In this document: one piece after another, positions 50,434-59,888 of the stretch | Layout: each line of letters starts with the position of its first letter | How positions within the stretch are numbered: position 1 is the stretch's first letter | Assembly (NCBI GenBank): GCA_040901765.1 | Contig: JBBDYG010000019.1 | Span: forward strand, 1-64,000 | Source of the DNA: JBBDYG01 sp040901765 | Lineage (GTDB): Bacteria; Planctomycetota; Planctomycetia; Pirellulales; Lacipirellulaceae | DNA length: 64,000 nucleotides | Direction: 5' to 3' | The notes under the pieces: generated by a model | What the model was told of the DNA's origin: nothing | Seen by the model: only the letters and a program-made list of their open reading frames with translations | The model's database searches: none | Translations under genes and position numbers: made by a program

Positions 50434-52542
50434 ATGTCTCAATCTGAATCATTTGCCCCAGTCGTTTGCCACGCATTCACTCGGCGAGAGCTATTGCGAC
50501 TTGGCCAGTTTCAACTGCTGGCGCTGCCGCTTGTGCAATTGATCGGCTCGCGAAGTGCTTCTGCCGCCGAGGCGCCGTATCTCAACCGCTTTGGGCGGAT
50601 GGTACACGATCACTTCGTGCGGCAAGTCCGCCGCGCGGAGGATCGCAACGAACGTCTGAAGTCGCAGCTTCAATCAAGGCAAGACGCCGAGCAGTACATC
50701 GAGACTGTTCGCGCCAAGATTCGAGAATGCTTCGGGCCGGAACCAGAACGGACGCCGCTCAACTCGCGGGTGACCGGCGTGCTGGAGCGCGACGGCTATC
50801 GGATCGAGAAGGTTGTGTTCGACAGTCGGCCGAACTATCCGGTTACTGGCAACCTGTACGTGCCGACAAATCGCGAGTTTCCCGCCCCAGGTGTCGTCGG
50901 CTCCTGCGGTCATTTTGCCGAGGCGAAGGCCGCCGAACAGTATCAGTCCTTCGCGCAGGGGCTGGCGAAGCTCGGTTACGTCTGCCTTGTTTTCGATCCC
51001 GTCGGACAAGGCGAACGCGTGCAGTACATCACCGAAGATTTCAAATCGCGCGTCGGCGTCGGTGCCAGAGAGCACATCTACGCGGGAAGCCAGCAGTATT
51101 TGGTCGGCGAGTTCTTCGGCATGTGGCGCGCGTGGGACGGCATCCGCGCACTCGATTATCTGCTTACCCGCCCGGAGGTCGATCCCACGAAGGTGGGCAT
51201 CACCGGCAACTCCGGTGGCGGCACCATGACCACGTGGCTTTGCGGACTCGATCGCCGCTACATGATGGCAGCCCCAAGCTGCTTCGTTACGACGTTTCGC
51301 CGGAATCTGGAAAACGAGTTGCCGGCGGACACCGAGCAATGCCCGCCCAAAGCGATTGCCTTGGGACTCGACCACGAGGACTTTCTGCTCGCGATGGCGC
51401 CCCATCCGGTGATTATACTGGCGCAGGAGCTCGACTTCTTCGATATCCGTGGTACCGAGGAAGCTTACCAGCGAATGCGCCACGTTTATTCGCTGCTCGG
51501 CGCGGAGGACGACCTGAAGTTGTTTGTCGGCCCGCTTGGCCACGGTTATACGCAAGAGAGCCGCGAGCCGATGTACCAATGGTTCAATCGAGCCACGGGT
51601 GGGCCAGAGGTCGATCGCGAGCCAACCCTGAAACTCGAAACCGCCGAGGATCTCTGGTGTACGCCGGGGGGCCATGTATCGAACTTGGGAAACGTGAAGA
51701 CGGTGTTTGACCTGACCCGCGAAAAGTCGCAGACGCTGAGCCGCGAGCGAAAGCAGCTCACGGGCGAGCCGTTATATCGAGCGGTGCGCGAGATGCTGCA
51801 CATGCGGCCCGTGCCGCCAACGCCGCCCGATTACCGCGTTTTGCGATCCCGGAAAAACGAGGGGTATCCGGTCCACAGCGTTTCGGATTACGCAATCGAG
51901 ACGGAGCCGGGGATCCACGCGGTGGTTTACATGCTGTCGAGTAAAAAGTGGGAGTCGCGGCCGCCGCGCGGCGAGCGGGCCACGCTCTATGTTTCTCATC
52001 TCTCCAGCGATGCCGAGCTTCGCGACGAGCCACTGCTGCGAGAGCTTGTCGAGGCAGAATCCGAACGGCCAATCTTTACATGTGATGTGCGCGGTACTGG
52101 CGAATCACAACCCGATACATGCGGCGGCCCGGAATCGTTTCACAAGCCCTGGGGCAGCGATTATTTTTATTCGAGCTACAGCATCATGCTCGACCGCCCT
52201 TACCTTGGCCAGAAAACCTTCGACGTGCTGCGGGTGCTCGATTGGCTCAAGAGCTATGGTTACGGTGAAATTCACCTGGTTGGCAAAGGCCGCGGGGCGC
52301 TGGCCGCCACGTTCGCCGCGATGCTCTCTGAAAATGTGCACCAAGTCACGCTCAAGAATTGCCTCACGAGTTACTCCGATGTCGCGGAGTCGGAAGAATA
52401 CGCCTGGCCCATCTCGACCCTCCTCCCGAATGTCTTAACTCGCTTCGATCTGCCGGATTGCTATGAGGCTCTCGCCGCCAAGAATCTGCAGATCATCGAC
52501 CCGTGGAATGCGCAGGCCAAGCAAGCTGTTGCTAACGGCTAA
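50434..52542 (+). CDS. Tat-exported CE7-like esterase / alpha-beta hydrolase
   Basis: A 702-residue protein with a Tat signal (FTRRELLRLGQFQLLALPL, residues about 15-40). The first alpha/beta-hydrolase domain has CGHFAEAKAAEQYQSFAQGL, LVFDPVGQGER, the nucleophile elbow GITGNSGGGTM with Ser260, an acidic loop (AQELDFFDIRG) and GPLGHGYTQE with the catalytic His. The order is that of acetyl-xylan esterases. Residues about 480-702 form a second hydrolase-like half (YAIETEPGIHAVVYML, LVGKGRGALAATFAAM) in which the serine motif is GKGRGA, so this half probably lacks catalysis. The ATG at 50434 starts the Tat peptide. It lies after the gap and is probably a separate transcript from the sigma operon. 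Confidence 0.85.
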   Translation: MSQSESFAPVVCHAFTRRELLRLGQFQLLALPLVQLIGSRSASAAEAPYLNRFGRMVHDHFVRQVRRAEDRNERLKSQLQSRQDAEQYIETVRAKIRECFGPEPERTPLNSRVTGVLERDGYRIEKVVFDSRPNYPVTGNLYVPTNREFPAPGVVGSCGHFAEAKAAEQYQSFAQGLAKLGYVCLVFDPVGQGERVQYITEDFKSRVGVGAREHIYAGSQQYLVGEFFGMWRAWDGIRALDYLLTRPEVDPTKVGITGNSGGGTMTTWLCGLDRRYMMAAPSCFVTTFRRNLENELPADTEQCPPKAIALGLDHEDFLLAMAPHPVIILAQELDFFDIRGTEEAYQRMRHVYSLLGAEDDLKLFVGPLGHGYTQESREPMYQWFNRATGGPEVDREPTLKLETAEDLWCTPGGHVSNLGNVKTVFDLTREKSQTLSRERKQLTGEPLYRAVREMLHMRPVPPTPPDYRVLRSRKNEGYPVHSVSDYAIETEPGIHAVVYMLSSKKWESRPPRGERATLYVSHLSSDAELRDEPLLRELVEAESERPIFTCDVRGTGESQPDTCGGPESFHKPWGSDYFYSSYSIMLDRPYLGQKTFDVLRVLDWLKSYGYGEIHLVGKGRGALAATFAAMLSENVHQVTLKNCLTSYSDVAESEEYAWPISTLLPNVLTRFDLPDCYEALAAKNLQIIDPWNAQAKQAVANG

Positions 52543-52586
52543 TAGCTAACGGCTTTCAACCGCGATCCTCTTCCCCAGTCCAGACC

Positions 52587-53615
52587 ATGATCGATCTCCG
52601 TAGCGATACGCTCACCAAACCCACGCCACAAATGCGGGAAGCGATGGCCCGCGCGGAAGTGGGGGACGATGTCTATGGCGAGGATCCGACGATTCAGCGG
52701 CTTCAAGCTCGTGTCGCCGAGCTTCTTGGTAAGGAAGCGGCCCTATTTGTGCCCTCCGGCGCCATGGGCAATCAAATTGGCGTGCGGCTTCACTGCGCGC
52801 CCGGCGACGAATTCCTCTGCGAGGCGAATTGCCACATCTATAACTACGAGCAAGGCACCTATGCTCAGCTCTTCGGCATCGCCGCGCAGCCCGTGTTGGG
52901 AGAGCACGGAGTTCTGTCGGTCGAGCATTTGCGCGATCGCATTCGTCCGGCCAACGACAACGCGCCGCGGACGCGGCTACTCTGCCTGGAGAATACCCAT
53001 AACCGAGGAGCGGGGCGAATTCAACCGTATGAGACGCTGGCCTCGACCTGCGAGTGGGCCGCATCCGCAGGGCTGGCACGCCATCTCGACGGCGCACGCT
53101 TGTGGAACGCCGCGGTCGCCACCGACATCCCGCTCGCGCGCTGGGCGCAGCACTTCGATACGGTAAGCGTCTGCTTTAGCAAGGGTCTGGGCGCACCGGT
53201 CGGTTCAGCACTCGCCGGCCCTGCCGATCTGATTCGCCAAGCACGCCGATTGCGCAGGGCATTGGGAGGAGGCATGCGCCAAGCGGGTGTGCTCGCAGCG
53301 GCGGCGATCTACGCCGTCGATCACCACTTCGACCGGCTGGTCGAGGACCACAAGCACGCGCAAACTCTTGCCGCCGCGGTTCGCGAATCGCCCCACCTGA
53401 CGCTCGTGCCGGAGCAAATCGACACGAACATCGTTATCTTCCAAGTCAATCCGACTTGGGGCACCGCTGCGGAGTTCTGCGAGGCGCTAAAAGCGCGTGG
53501 AGTGCTGATGAGCGCGATTGCCAAATTGCGCGTGAGGGCCGTGACTCATTTGGATGTTTCGGTGGACGAGGTCTTGCAGGCAGCGAAAGTGGTGTTCCTT
53601 GCAGCCGCGAAGTGA
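52587..53615 (+). CDS. ltaE: Low-specificity L-threonine aldolase
   Basis: A 342-residue PLP enzyme of fold type I. The N-terminus is MIDLRSDTLTKPTPQMREAM. Key motifs are GDDVYGEDPTI, the 'ENTHNR-G' loop and HLDGARLWNAA, with the PLP Lys at position 199 in VCFSKGLGAPVGS. The enzyme cleaves L-threonine and L-allo-threonine to glycine and acetaldehyde in the cytoplasm. The start ATG 52587 is 44 bases after the esterase stop. A direct repeat (CTAACGGC twice) lies in the spacer at about 52531-52553. Length and motifs match the family fully. It is a housekeeping gene, unlike most neighbours, and probably does not belong to their pathway. Confidence 0.94.
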   Translation: MIDLRSDTLTKPTPQMREAMARAEVGDDVYGEDPTIQRLQARVAELLGKEAALFVPSGAMGNQIGVRLHCAPGDEFLCEANCHIYNYEQGTYAQLFGIAAQPVLGEHGVLSVEHLRDRIRPANDNAPRTRLLCLENTHNRGAGRIQPYETLASTCEWAASAGLARHLDGARLWNAAVATDIPLARWAQHFDTVSVCFSKGLGAPVGSALAGPADLIRQARRLRRALGGGMRQAGVLAAAAIYAVDHHFDRLVEDHKHAQTLAAAVRESPHLTLVPEQIDTNIVIFQVNPTWGTAAEFCEALKARGVLMSAIAKLRVRAVTHLDVSVDEVLQAAKVVFLAAAK

Positions 53616-53641
53616 GCAAGAGACTCTGATCGCCAAGAGAG

Positions 53642-55060
53642 CTATACTTCGGGTCTCACGGATGCGAGTGTGTCTTCGGTTACATTTTGCGGACGTACGA
53701 GAAGAAACAGAACGGCAATCCCCAAGAGAATGACTCCGGCGATGACCGGAGCACGAAGGTTAGCCCCGCCGTCGAAAACTCGTGCCAAGAGGAGCACCCC
53801 ATTCACAAGCACGCCCAGTAAGGGCACCAGCACCGGCACCTCGAACCCGCCGGGCGGTTCGTCCGGACGCACCTTCAGGACGATCAGCGCCGCGTTGACG
53901 ATCATGAATGAGAACAGGAGCAACAGCGCCGTCGCCGACGCGAGCGTCGCCACTCCGTCTTTCCCTCCCGACAGCGCCAAAACCACCACGATCACTAGAA
54001 GAGTGAGAATCGCAACATGTGGCGTGTGCCGCTTGGCATGAACGCGCCCGAGAATCGCCGGCAGCAGTCCTTGACGCGCCATTCCATACAGGAGCCGCGA
54101 GCCCATGATGTAATTGATCAGCATCGAGTTTGCCACTGCGAACATGGTGATAAAGTCGAAGGTTTTCGGGTGCAACCATGGCGCTGCGCGACCGGTCACC
54201 AGCGATAGGGGCGATGGAGAAGTTGCGAGCGCGCGATAATCGACGACGGACACGGCGGTCACGGCAATCGCGATGTAGAGAATCGTTACCACACCCAGTG
54301 CCACCATGATCCCCCACGGCATGTTCCGCCGAGGTTCCTTCACTTCTTCCGCGACGTTGAGCATGTCCTCGAAGCCGATGAAGGAGAAGAAGGTGAGCAC
54401 GGAGCCGGCCAACAGCATCGAAACTCCGAGTCCGTGATCGAGAATCCGCCCCTGAGCATCGACCGTTGCGTCGGGTGTTTCCAAGTAATCGACGCTACCC
54501 CAATACCGCAGTCCGATGCCAATGATGAAGAGCAAGCCACCGACCTCGACCGCCGTGCAAGCCAAGTTAGTCCACATCGACTGTCGAATGCCCCATAGAT
54601 TGATCGCGGTCATGACGCCGAGAAATAACAGCGCCATGAGCAGCCACGGCCCGCCCAGCATGGCCTGCAGAATTTTTGCGAACACGTTGGTTTGAGTTGC
54701 CATGGATGTGATTCCCGAGGCCGTGATGGCAAGTCCGATCAGATAGGAAAGGAAGGGCAAGCCGAAGGCCCGCTGCGTGACATAGGCCGCACCGGCGGCC
54801 CGCGGGTATCGCGAGGCGAGGCAGGCATACGACAGCCCCGTAAGCAGCGCGGCGATCATGGAGACCACAAATGCCAACCAGACGGCGTTGCCGAGTTGCC
54901 CGGCCGCCTCGCCCACGGTGCCGTAGATGCCCGACCCGATCATGTCCCCCACACCGTAAACCACCAGCGAGAAGAGGCCGATCGTGCGCAAGAGCACTGG
55001 ATTCTCGATTGGATTGGCAGGCATTTGCCCGCTCGCGTCGTCCGAATTCGATTTAATCAT
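53642..55060 (-). CDS. APC-superfamily amino-acid permease
   Basis: A 472-residue membrane protein with about 12 hydrophobic segments. The N-terminal region has LFSLVVYGVGDMIGSGIYGT, the conserved GxG(I/V)(F/Y)G substrate-binding loop of the APC family. Later segments include SFIGFEDMLNVAEEVKEPRR (the consensus FxGFE loop) and LINYIMGSRLLYGMARQGLL. It transports an amino acid or polyamine across the inner membrane. Starts at 55060 (ATG), 55024 (ATG) and 55105 (TTG) are possible, with no clear ribosome site; I list 55060. It is convergent with threonine aldolase and stands 67 bases from the next minus-strand gene. The substrate cannot be read from the sequence. Confidence 0.9.
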   Translation of the reverse strand: MIKSNSDDASGQMPANPIENPVLLRTIGLFSLVVYGVGDMIGSGIYGTVGEAAGQLGNAVWLAFVVSMIAALLTGLSYACLASRYPRAAGAAYVTQRAFGLPFLSYLIGLAITASGITSMATQTNVFAKILQAMLGGPWLLMALLFLGVMTAINLWGIRQSMWTNLACTAVEVGGLLFIIGIGLRYWGSVDYLETPDATVDAQGRILDHGLGVSMLLAGSVLTFFSFIGFEDMLNVAEEVKEPRRNMPWGIMVALGVVTILYIAIAVTAVSVVDYRALATSPSPLSLVTGRAAPWLHPKTFDFITMFAVANSMLINYIMGSRLLYGMARQGLLPAILGRVHAKRHTPHVAILTLLVIVVVLALSGGKDGVATLASATALLLLFSFMIVNAALIVLKVRPDEPPGGFEVPVLVPLLGVLVNGVLLLARVFDGGANLRAPVIAGVILLGIAVLFLLVRPQNVTEDTLASVRPEV

Positions 55061-55127
55061 ACGGCTGAGAATATCGCTATCAGGAGGGCGTGACAAGTAA
55101 ACCAAACGTTAGCGTCGGCTGTGGCGA

Positions 55128-58100
55128 TCACTCGGGGTGATTCGATTCGTCGTGCTTCGCTGCCGCCGGCAATAGCGCGCGATCCGGGCGCCGCAGGAAT
55201 GCGAGGACGTCGGCAAGTTGTTGTGGAGAAAGTTCTTCTTCGATTCCGTCCGGCATTATCGATTTGCCGGTCGAGCGCAGCTCCTCAATCGAACGTCTGG
55301 CAATGGTTTCCCGTTCGCCATTCGCCGAGAGCAGGGTGATCGCGTCAGCCGATTCGGCGACGATCAACCCAGTAAATGTCTTTCCCTGTTGCGTATGTAC
55401 GAAGTAATTGAGGAAGTCTGCCGAGACATTGCGACTCGGGTCAAGAATATCGACCAGCAGTAATTCGCTATTTCGCGAGCCAACGCTTGAAAGGTCCGGC
55501 CCAACTCGACCCCCAACCCCCAGCACGGAGTGGCAAGTGAGGCAGTGTTTCTGGACGTGCATGGCCCCGAGCCGGGCATCGCCGGACATTTGTGCCGCTT
55601 CTCGATATCGAGCAACAACCGCCGCTCGATCAACCAAAGCCGTGTCGGTTAACAATCTTTCAACCATCTGCTTCAGTGCCACGTCTTGCACTTCGGCGAG
55701 GGCAATACGCGCAGCGACTGGTAGTTCGCTCGTTAAGACCGTCTCATCGTCAATTGCGTCGAGCAATGCGGTAGTGGCGGCTGACGTCCGAAGCGCGGAG
55801 GCGATCGTTTCCTCGCGCGCGGCCACGCCCAATTGCGGCCAGCGCCGGTAAACGCTGCGGCAACAATCCGCGTCGCCCCACTCCGCCAGCGACCGGGCGG
55901 CCGCGGCTTGCACGGTCGAGGGGTGCGGCGCTTGCAACAGTTCCAATAGAATCGATTCCGCGACTGGCGTCCGGAACCTGGCGAGCAATTCGATCGCTTG
56001 CAGCCGAAGCTGAAAATCCAATTCCACCTGGGTCGCAGCCCGACCCGCCAATCTGAGCAAAGCGGGAATCCCGCGAGTGGAGGGCGCTGCCTCAGCTTGC
56101 AACGCAGGCGAAGTAGAAACTCCTAAGAGTCGCTCCGCTTGCTCTCCCGTTAGTTCTTTGCTCAATCCCGCCAGGACCGCGATGCGGGCTGACGAGTTTG
56201 CGCTTCGCGGCGCGGACGCGAGCCATGTCAAGCAATCGTCGATGTCGGACGCAACTGGTTGAGTTGTTAATTTCATGGCCATCTGTTCTAGAAAGCGAGC
56301 TTGTTCGACGTCAACTGACTCGTTCCACTCATGGCGCTGCAACAATTGTCTTAAGACCGGCCACGCAGCGCGATCGGAAGCGCAAAGTGCCGCAAATGTC
56401 GTCCACGGATCGTTCGCCTGATCGACAAGCGCGCTGATCGCTTCGGGAGATTGAGGTATGGTGGTCAAGCCCAGTGTGAGTGTAACCTGGAACCGTACGC
56501 TTAAGTCCGCGTCGTTGACCAATGCAAGCACGGCATCGGCAACTTTGGCAGAAGCTTGGATGCGACTCTCGGCGAGTTGGACGGCATGGCGGCGTACACC
56601 AGGGTGAGCATCGCCAATGGCCGTCAGCAACGTCGTTTCGTTGAGGGCCTTCAGTCCCTCAAGCGTCCACAATGCATGCAGTCGCGCGAGCGGGCTTTTC
56701 GAGCGCATGGCAAGGTCCTGAAGCGGTACAACTGCGTTTGCGTCCTGTCGTTCGACCAACAAACGCTGTGCGGAGTCTCGCTGCCAACCGACCGGATGCT
56801 CCAACAGAGCGACAAGTTCGTTCGCGTTAGCACGGCTATGCTGTCGCGTTTGGCATTGCCGAGCCGCAGAACCCTTCTTTCGAATACGCCAGATCCGTCC
56901 GCGCTCGGCGCCGTGGCGCCAATCCGTCGCGTTGCGAATTTGCTCATCAGCGACGTAGATCGGATGCTCCACAAATTCGCGGTAGAAGTCGACTACATAC
57001 AGCGCGCCGTCAGGCCCATTCGCCAGATTGACCGGATGGAACCAACTATCGGTTGACGCGAGAAATTCACGATCGCGTTCATTCTCGGCACGCCGGCCAA
57101 TGAATGCCGGCCCCGACGGCTCGAGTACACGCCGCGTGACCAGATTGGTGAGCGATTCGCAAATAAAGGCGCCGCCCGCGTAGCACGGCCCCAACTGGTT
57201 GCCGCGGTAAATAGTCAATCCACAAAGCGCGTTGTAGTAGTTGGCCTGTTCCGTATTGAACTGCCGCGGCGGAAGACTAACAGGGAACACGCGCCCGACG
57301 TCGCCTGGCTCAGTCAGATCGATGACCACATCGAACATGCGGTTCGAGGCGCTGGCTAGATAACGATCATCTACGATTACTTGTCGCGCGGGAATCGTAT
57401 TCCAAGAGAGAAACCGGTTTCCCCAGTCGTCGTGGGCTTGCCCAAACTGCGATTGCCCGGCAATCGCTTGAAAGGTTCCCGATACCGGATGAAAACGAAA
57501 ATCGCGAGTACGTAGCGAGACGGCCGATTCAACGGGTGCTTCCGGGCGCCGGACGTCCCCGTCGCAACGTCCATTGGCGCCATAGATCCAATTATCAAGT
57601 CCCCAATGCAGGGAGTTAGCGCGAAGCTGCTGCGAGCCGGTGCCAAAGCCGGTATACTCCACCCGGCATACGTCGGCTTGGTTGTCACCATCCGTGTCCT
57701 TCAAGAATAGCACGTCGGGTGCAACGGTCGCCAACAAGCCGCCGCGATACGGCATTACACTGGTAACAAAGCTGAGATTATCCGCGAATGTGGACGTGCG
57801 TTCGTAGCTTCCATCGCCATCTCGGTCCTCAAGCAGTGCGATGCGACAGGTGTTCTCGGTCGCCGGATAGCCGATCATTTCGGCAACAAACAACCGCCCA
57901 TCGGCGTCCCAGGCGATTGCCACGGGACTCGCGACGACCGGTTCCGCGGCCACCAGTTCGATTTCGAGTTCGCTGTCGGCCAGATGGAAACTGGTTAACT
58001 CTTCGCTGGGAGACAATCCTTCGCGAGCGGCGGCAGCCGCATCCGGTGGCTCGGCAGTTAATACAGCGAGAGGGGCAATCCCGAAAGCTACGGCCACGAC

Positions 58101-58145
58101 GAACGCTGCTCGAATGGCGCAGCGAATGGGTGGAACTCGGTTCAT
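55128..58145 (-). CDS. PVC-type haem-binding protein: dehydrogenase propeller, HEAT-like repeats and C-terminal cytochrome c
   Basis: A 1005-residue exported protein. The signal peptide is residues about 10-32 (IRAAFVVAVAFGIAPLAVL). An N-terminal membrane-bound-dehydrogenase propeller spans about 50-420 (VASPVAIAWDADGRLFVAEM, GYPATENTCR, LHWGLDNWIYGANG, ANGPDGALYVVDFYREF). A long helical region with HEAT-like repeats follows (about 450-830: LQDLAMRSKSPLARLHALWT, GDAHPGVRRHAVQLAE). It ends in a haem domain with CLTCH and GRVGPDLSSVG, the same type as in 6030-8984. This is a common planctomycete redox protein of unknown substrate. The ATG at 58145 is used because the longer frame begins with TTG. 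The ceramidase-like gene lies 34 bases upstream, so the two are likely co-transcribed. Confidence 0.9.
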   Translation of the reverse strand: MNRVPPIRCAIRAAFVVAVAFGIAPLAVLTAEPPDAAAAAREGLSPSEELTSFHLADSELEIELVAAEPVVASPVAIAWDADGRLFVAEMIGYPATENTCRIALLEDRDGDGSYERTSTFADNLSFVTSVMPYRGGLLATVAPDVLFLKDTDGDNQADVCRVEYTGFGTGSQQLRANSLHWGLDNWIYGANGRCDGDVRRPEAPVESAVSLRTRDFRFHPVSGTFQAIAGQSQFGQAHDDWGNRFLSWNTIPARQVIVDDRYLASASNRMFDVVIDLTEPGDVGRVFPVSLPPRQFNTEQANYYNALCGLTIYRGNQLGPCYAGGAFICESLTNLVTRRVLEPSGPAFIGRRAENERDREFLASTDSWFHPVNLANGPDGALYVVDFYREFVEHPIYVADEQIRNATDWRHGAERGRIWRIRKKGSAARQCQTRQHSRANANELVALLEHPVGWQRDSAQRLLVERQDANAVVPLQDLAMRSKSPLARLHALWTLEGLKALNETTLLTAIGDAHPGVRRHAVQLAESRIQASAKVADAVLALVNDADLSVRFQVTLTLGLTTIPQSPEAISALVDQANDPWTTFAALCASDRAAWPVLRQLLQRHEWNESVDVEQARFLEQMAMKLTTQPVASDIDDCLTWLASAPRSANSSARIAVLAGLSKELTGEQAERLLGVSTSPALQAEAAPSTRGIPALLRLAGRAATQVELDFQLRLQAIELLARFRTPVAESILLELLQAPHPSTVQAAAARSLAEWGDADCCRSVYRRWPQLGVAAREETIASALRTSAATTALLDAIDDETVLTSELPVAARIALAEVQDVALKQMVERLLTDTALVDRAAVVARYREAAQMSGDARLGAMHVQKHCLTCHSVLGVGGRVGPDLSSVGSRNSELLLVDILDPSRNVSADFLNYFVHTQQGKTFTGLIVAESADAITLLSANGERETIARRSIEELRSTGKSIMPDGIEEELSPQQLADVLAFLRRPDRALLPAAAKHDESNHPE

Positions 58146-58179
58146 CGCAGGTTGCCCAGGAGAGATACGGCACAAACGG

Positions 58180-59550
58180 CTAACTTCCGCCGGGCCGTCC
58201 CTGATCTAGCTCTTTGAGGATGCTGATCGCCTCGTCGGCGACGCGCTCGCCCGTTCCCTCTTCGGCGTAGCTATGAAGCCCCATCCATGTTTGATAGCCG
58301 CCGAGTCGATGCCCCTCTCGGTCGGGCAGATATCCGATCCAGTCGTTGGCTAGTTCCGCGACGTAAGTGTTGGGAAACGGCGAGCGCCGCTTGATGTCCA
58401 CGCCGAGCGACGTGAAATACTCCGCCGGGACGCCGACGATCGCCACATCCCCAATCAAAATTGCTTGCACCCAGGTTTCGCGCTCCTCGCCCTGCTGGGA
58501 GCGAAGCTCACGGCGCATGGTAGCGAAGATTTCGCGAATTCGATCCGACGCAGCCGGCGCGTACTTCGTGGTGTAGCGAAGTACTTTCGCGTCCTCCTCC
58601 GATTCGTCGAAGTTCCGCACTCGAAACCGGAACGGACGCCGAATGCCCGCCACGCTCTCCACGGGTCGGGGCTGAGCAGTCTCGCGAGCCGCGAGCACGG
58701 CGCGCTTGAGCCGCACCACAGCCTCGCCCACGGGGACTTGGGTAATGTTGTGCGTCGATCCGGAGGCTCCTTCCAGAAAGCAAACGATGCCGCCAATCTG
58801 GCCCTCCAGTTCTTGTGCAGCCAGTCCGTAGAATCCGGGAGACCGAATATCGCGGCCCGCTCGAGTGCCAATCGTGTGGGTGGAATGATTGTAGATCAAG
58901 GCGCGGCTCGTGCCGTCGACCGCGCGAAAATCAAGCACGGGCAACTGCGGATCAAATGGCCCGGTCGGCTTTCCGGACTTACCGGCCTCGCCCGTCGGAT
59001 TGAGCCACGTAACATTGCCATCTTCCAGCAACAGTCGGCTGTTGGCGCCAATGGTGTTCTCCTCGCCGAGCCGGAAAAAGAACTGGGCGTCGCCGCCTGC
59101 TAAATGCCCGCAAGCTTCCTGCACTGATTGCACGATTGCCCGTCTCAGAGTTTCGCGGAACACTTCGGAAAAACCGAAGGCGTGCGCGGGAGCGGGACTG
59201 GGAGCGCTGTGCGTATGGGTGGCATTAATCAGAATGTGGGCGGCGGGAATACCGGTGGTGCTCGCAATCTCTTCCACGGCCAAGTCGGCCAGATCGCGCG
59301 GAACCCACAGCACGTCGCACGCCACAATTGCCACTTTCCCTTGGCCCGGCTTTTCAATCACCACAGCTACCGAACGCAGTTCTCCTTCTTGTTCGTCCGT
59401 GTACCGCGGTTCGAGCGATCCGGCAAGCGGCATCGTTTTGTCGCAGCTCAGATTGACTGCTGCTGCGCCGACGTGAAGATCCGCGGCATCGCCTTTCGCG
59501 ACGGAACTCCAGGCCACAGTCAACAACGCAACCCGCAATATTCGGTTCAA
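58180..59550 (-). CDS. Neutral/alkaline ceramidase N-terminal-domain protein
   Basis: A 456-residue exported protein. The TTG start at 59550 has AGGA six bases upstream and begins a signal peptide (RILRVALLTVAWSSVAKGDA). The mature part has LHVGAAAVNLSCDKTMPLAG, GKVAIVACDVLWVPRDL and LINATHTHSAPSP, the zinc-binding region of the family. Ser/Gly-rich EGASGSTHNITQV is the likely active-site loop. It is shorter than usual neutral ceramidases (about 640 residues and more) and appears to lack their C-terminal immunoglobulin-like domain, so its real substrate may not be ceramide. It is placed directly upstream of the PVC-type haem protein. Confidence 0.87.
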   Translation of the reverse strand: MNRILRVALLTVAWSSVAKGDAADLHVGAAAVNLSCDKTMPLAGSLEPRYTDEQEGELRSVAVVIEKPGQGKVAIVACDVLWVPRDLADLAVEEIASTTGIPAAHILINATHTHSAPSPAPAHAFGFSEVFRETLRRAIVQSVQEACGHLAGGDAQFFFRLGEENTIGANSRLLLEDGNVTWLNPTGEAGKSGKPTGPFDPQLPVLDFRAVDGTSRALIYNHSTHTIGTRAGRDIRSPGFYGLAAQELEGQIGGIVCFLEGASGSTHNITQVPVGEAVVRLKRAVLAARETAQPRPVESVAGIRRPFRFRVRNFDESEEDAKVLRYTTKYAPAASDRIREIFATMRRELRSQQGEERETWVQAILIGDVAIVGVPAEYFTSLGVDIKRRSPFPNTYVAELANDWIGYLPDREGHRLGGYQTWMGLHSYAEEGTGERVADEAISILKELDQGRPGGS

Positions 59551-59888
59551 GTTGAATCCTAAGTAGTCGGACCTAGGTAGTCGGAATGGTGCAGAAATGT
59601 TTTCAATCGCTCTCAGAGATTATAACGGGGACTCACAGGCGAAATAAGGCGCGATCCACATCGCCAGATGACGCGGGTATTAGCGCATCTCGAACCGCCG
59701 GACACGGAGGGCCACCATTTGCAGGCCCGCAATGGATGCAGCGGATTTCCGCCTACTTGAGCGGAAAAATCGCACTAACCGCGCCTCCCATCGGTGGATG
59801 CTCGGTTGGTTGCTGTGCCCATCCCGCTCCCAGCGTTCGGCGTCACCTACGCTTGTTGGGCTGATGTTCCTAGCCGTGAGTTCCAAAT
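59551..59888. other. Intergenic region between ceramidase and SthA genes
   Basis: 338 bases separating divergent genes. A plus-strand 92-codon frame (59586-59864) shows no protein features. Promoters for both genes should lie here but are not recognisable by eye. Confidence 0.35.
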
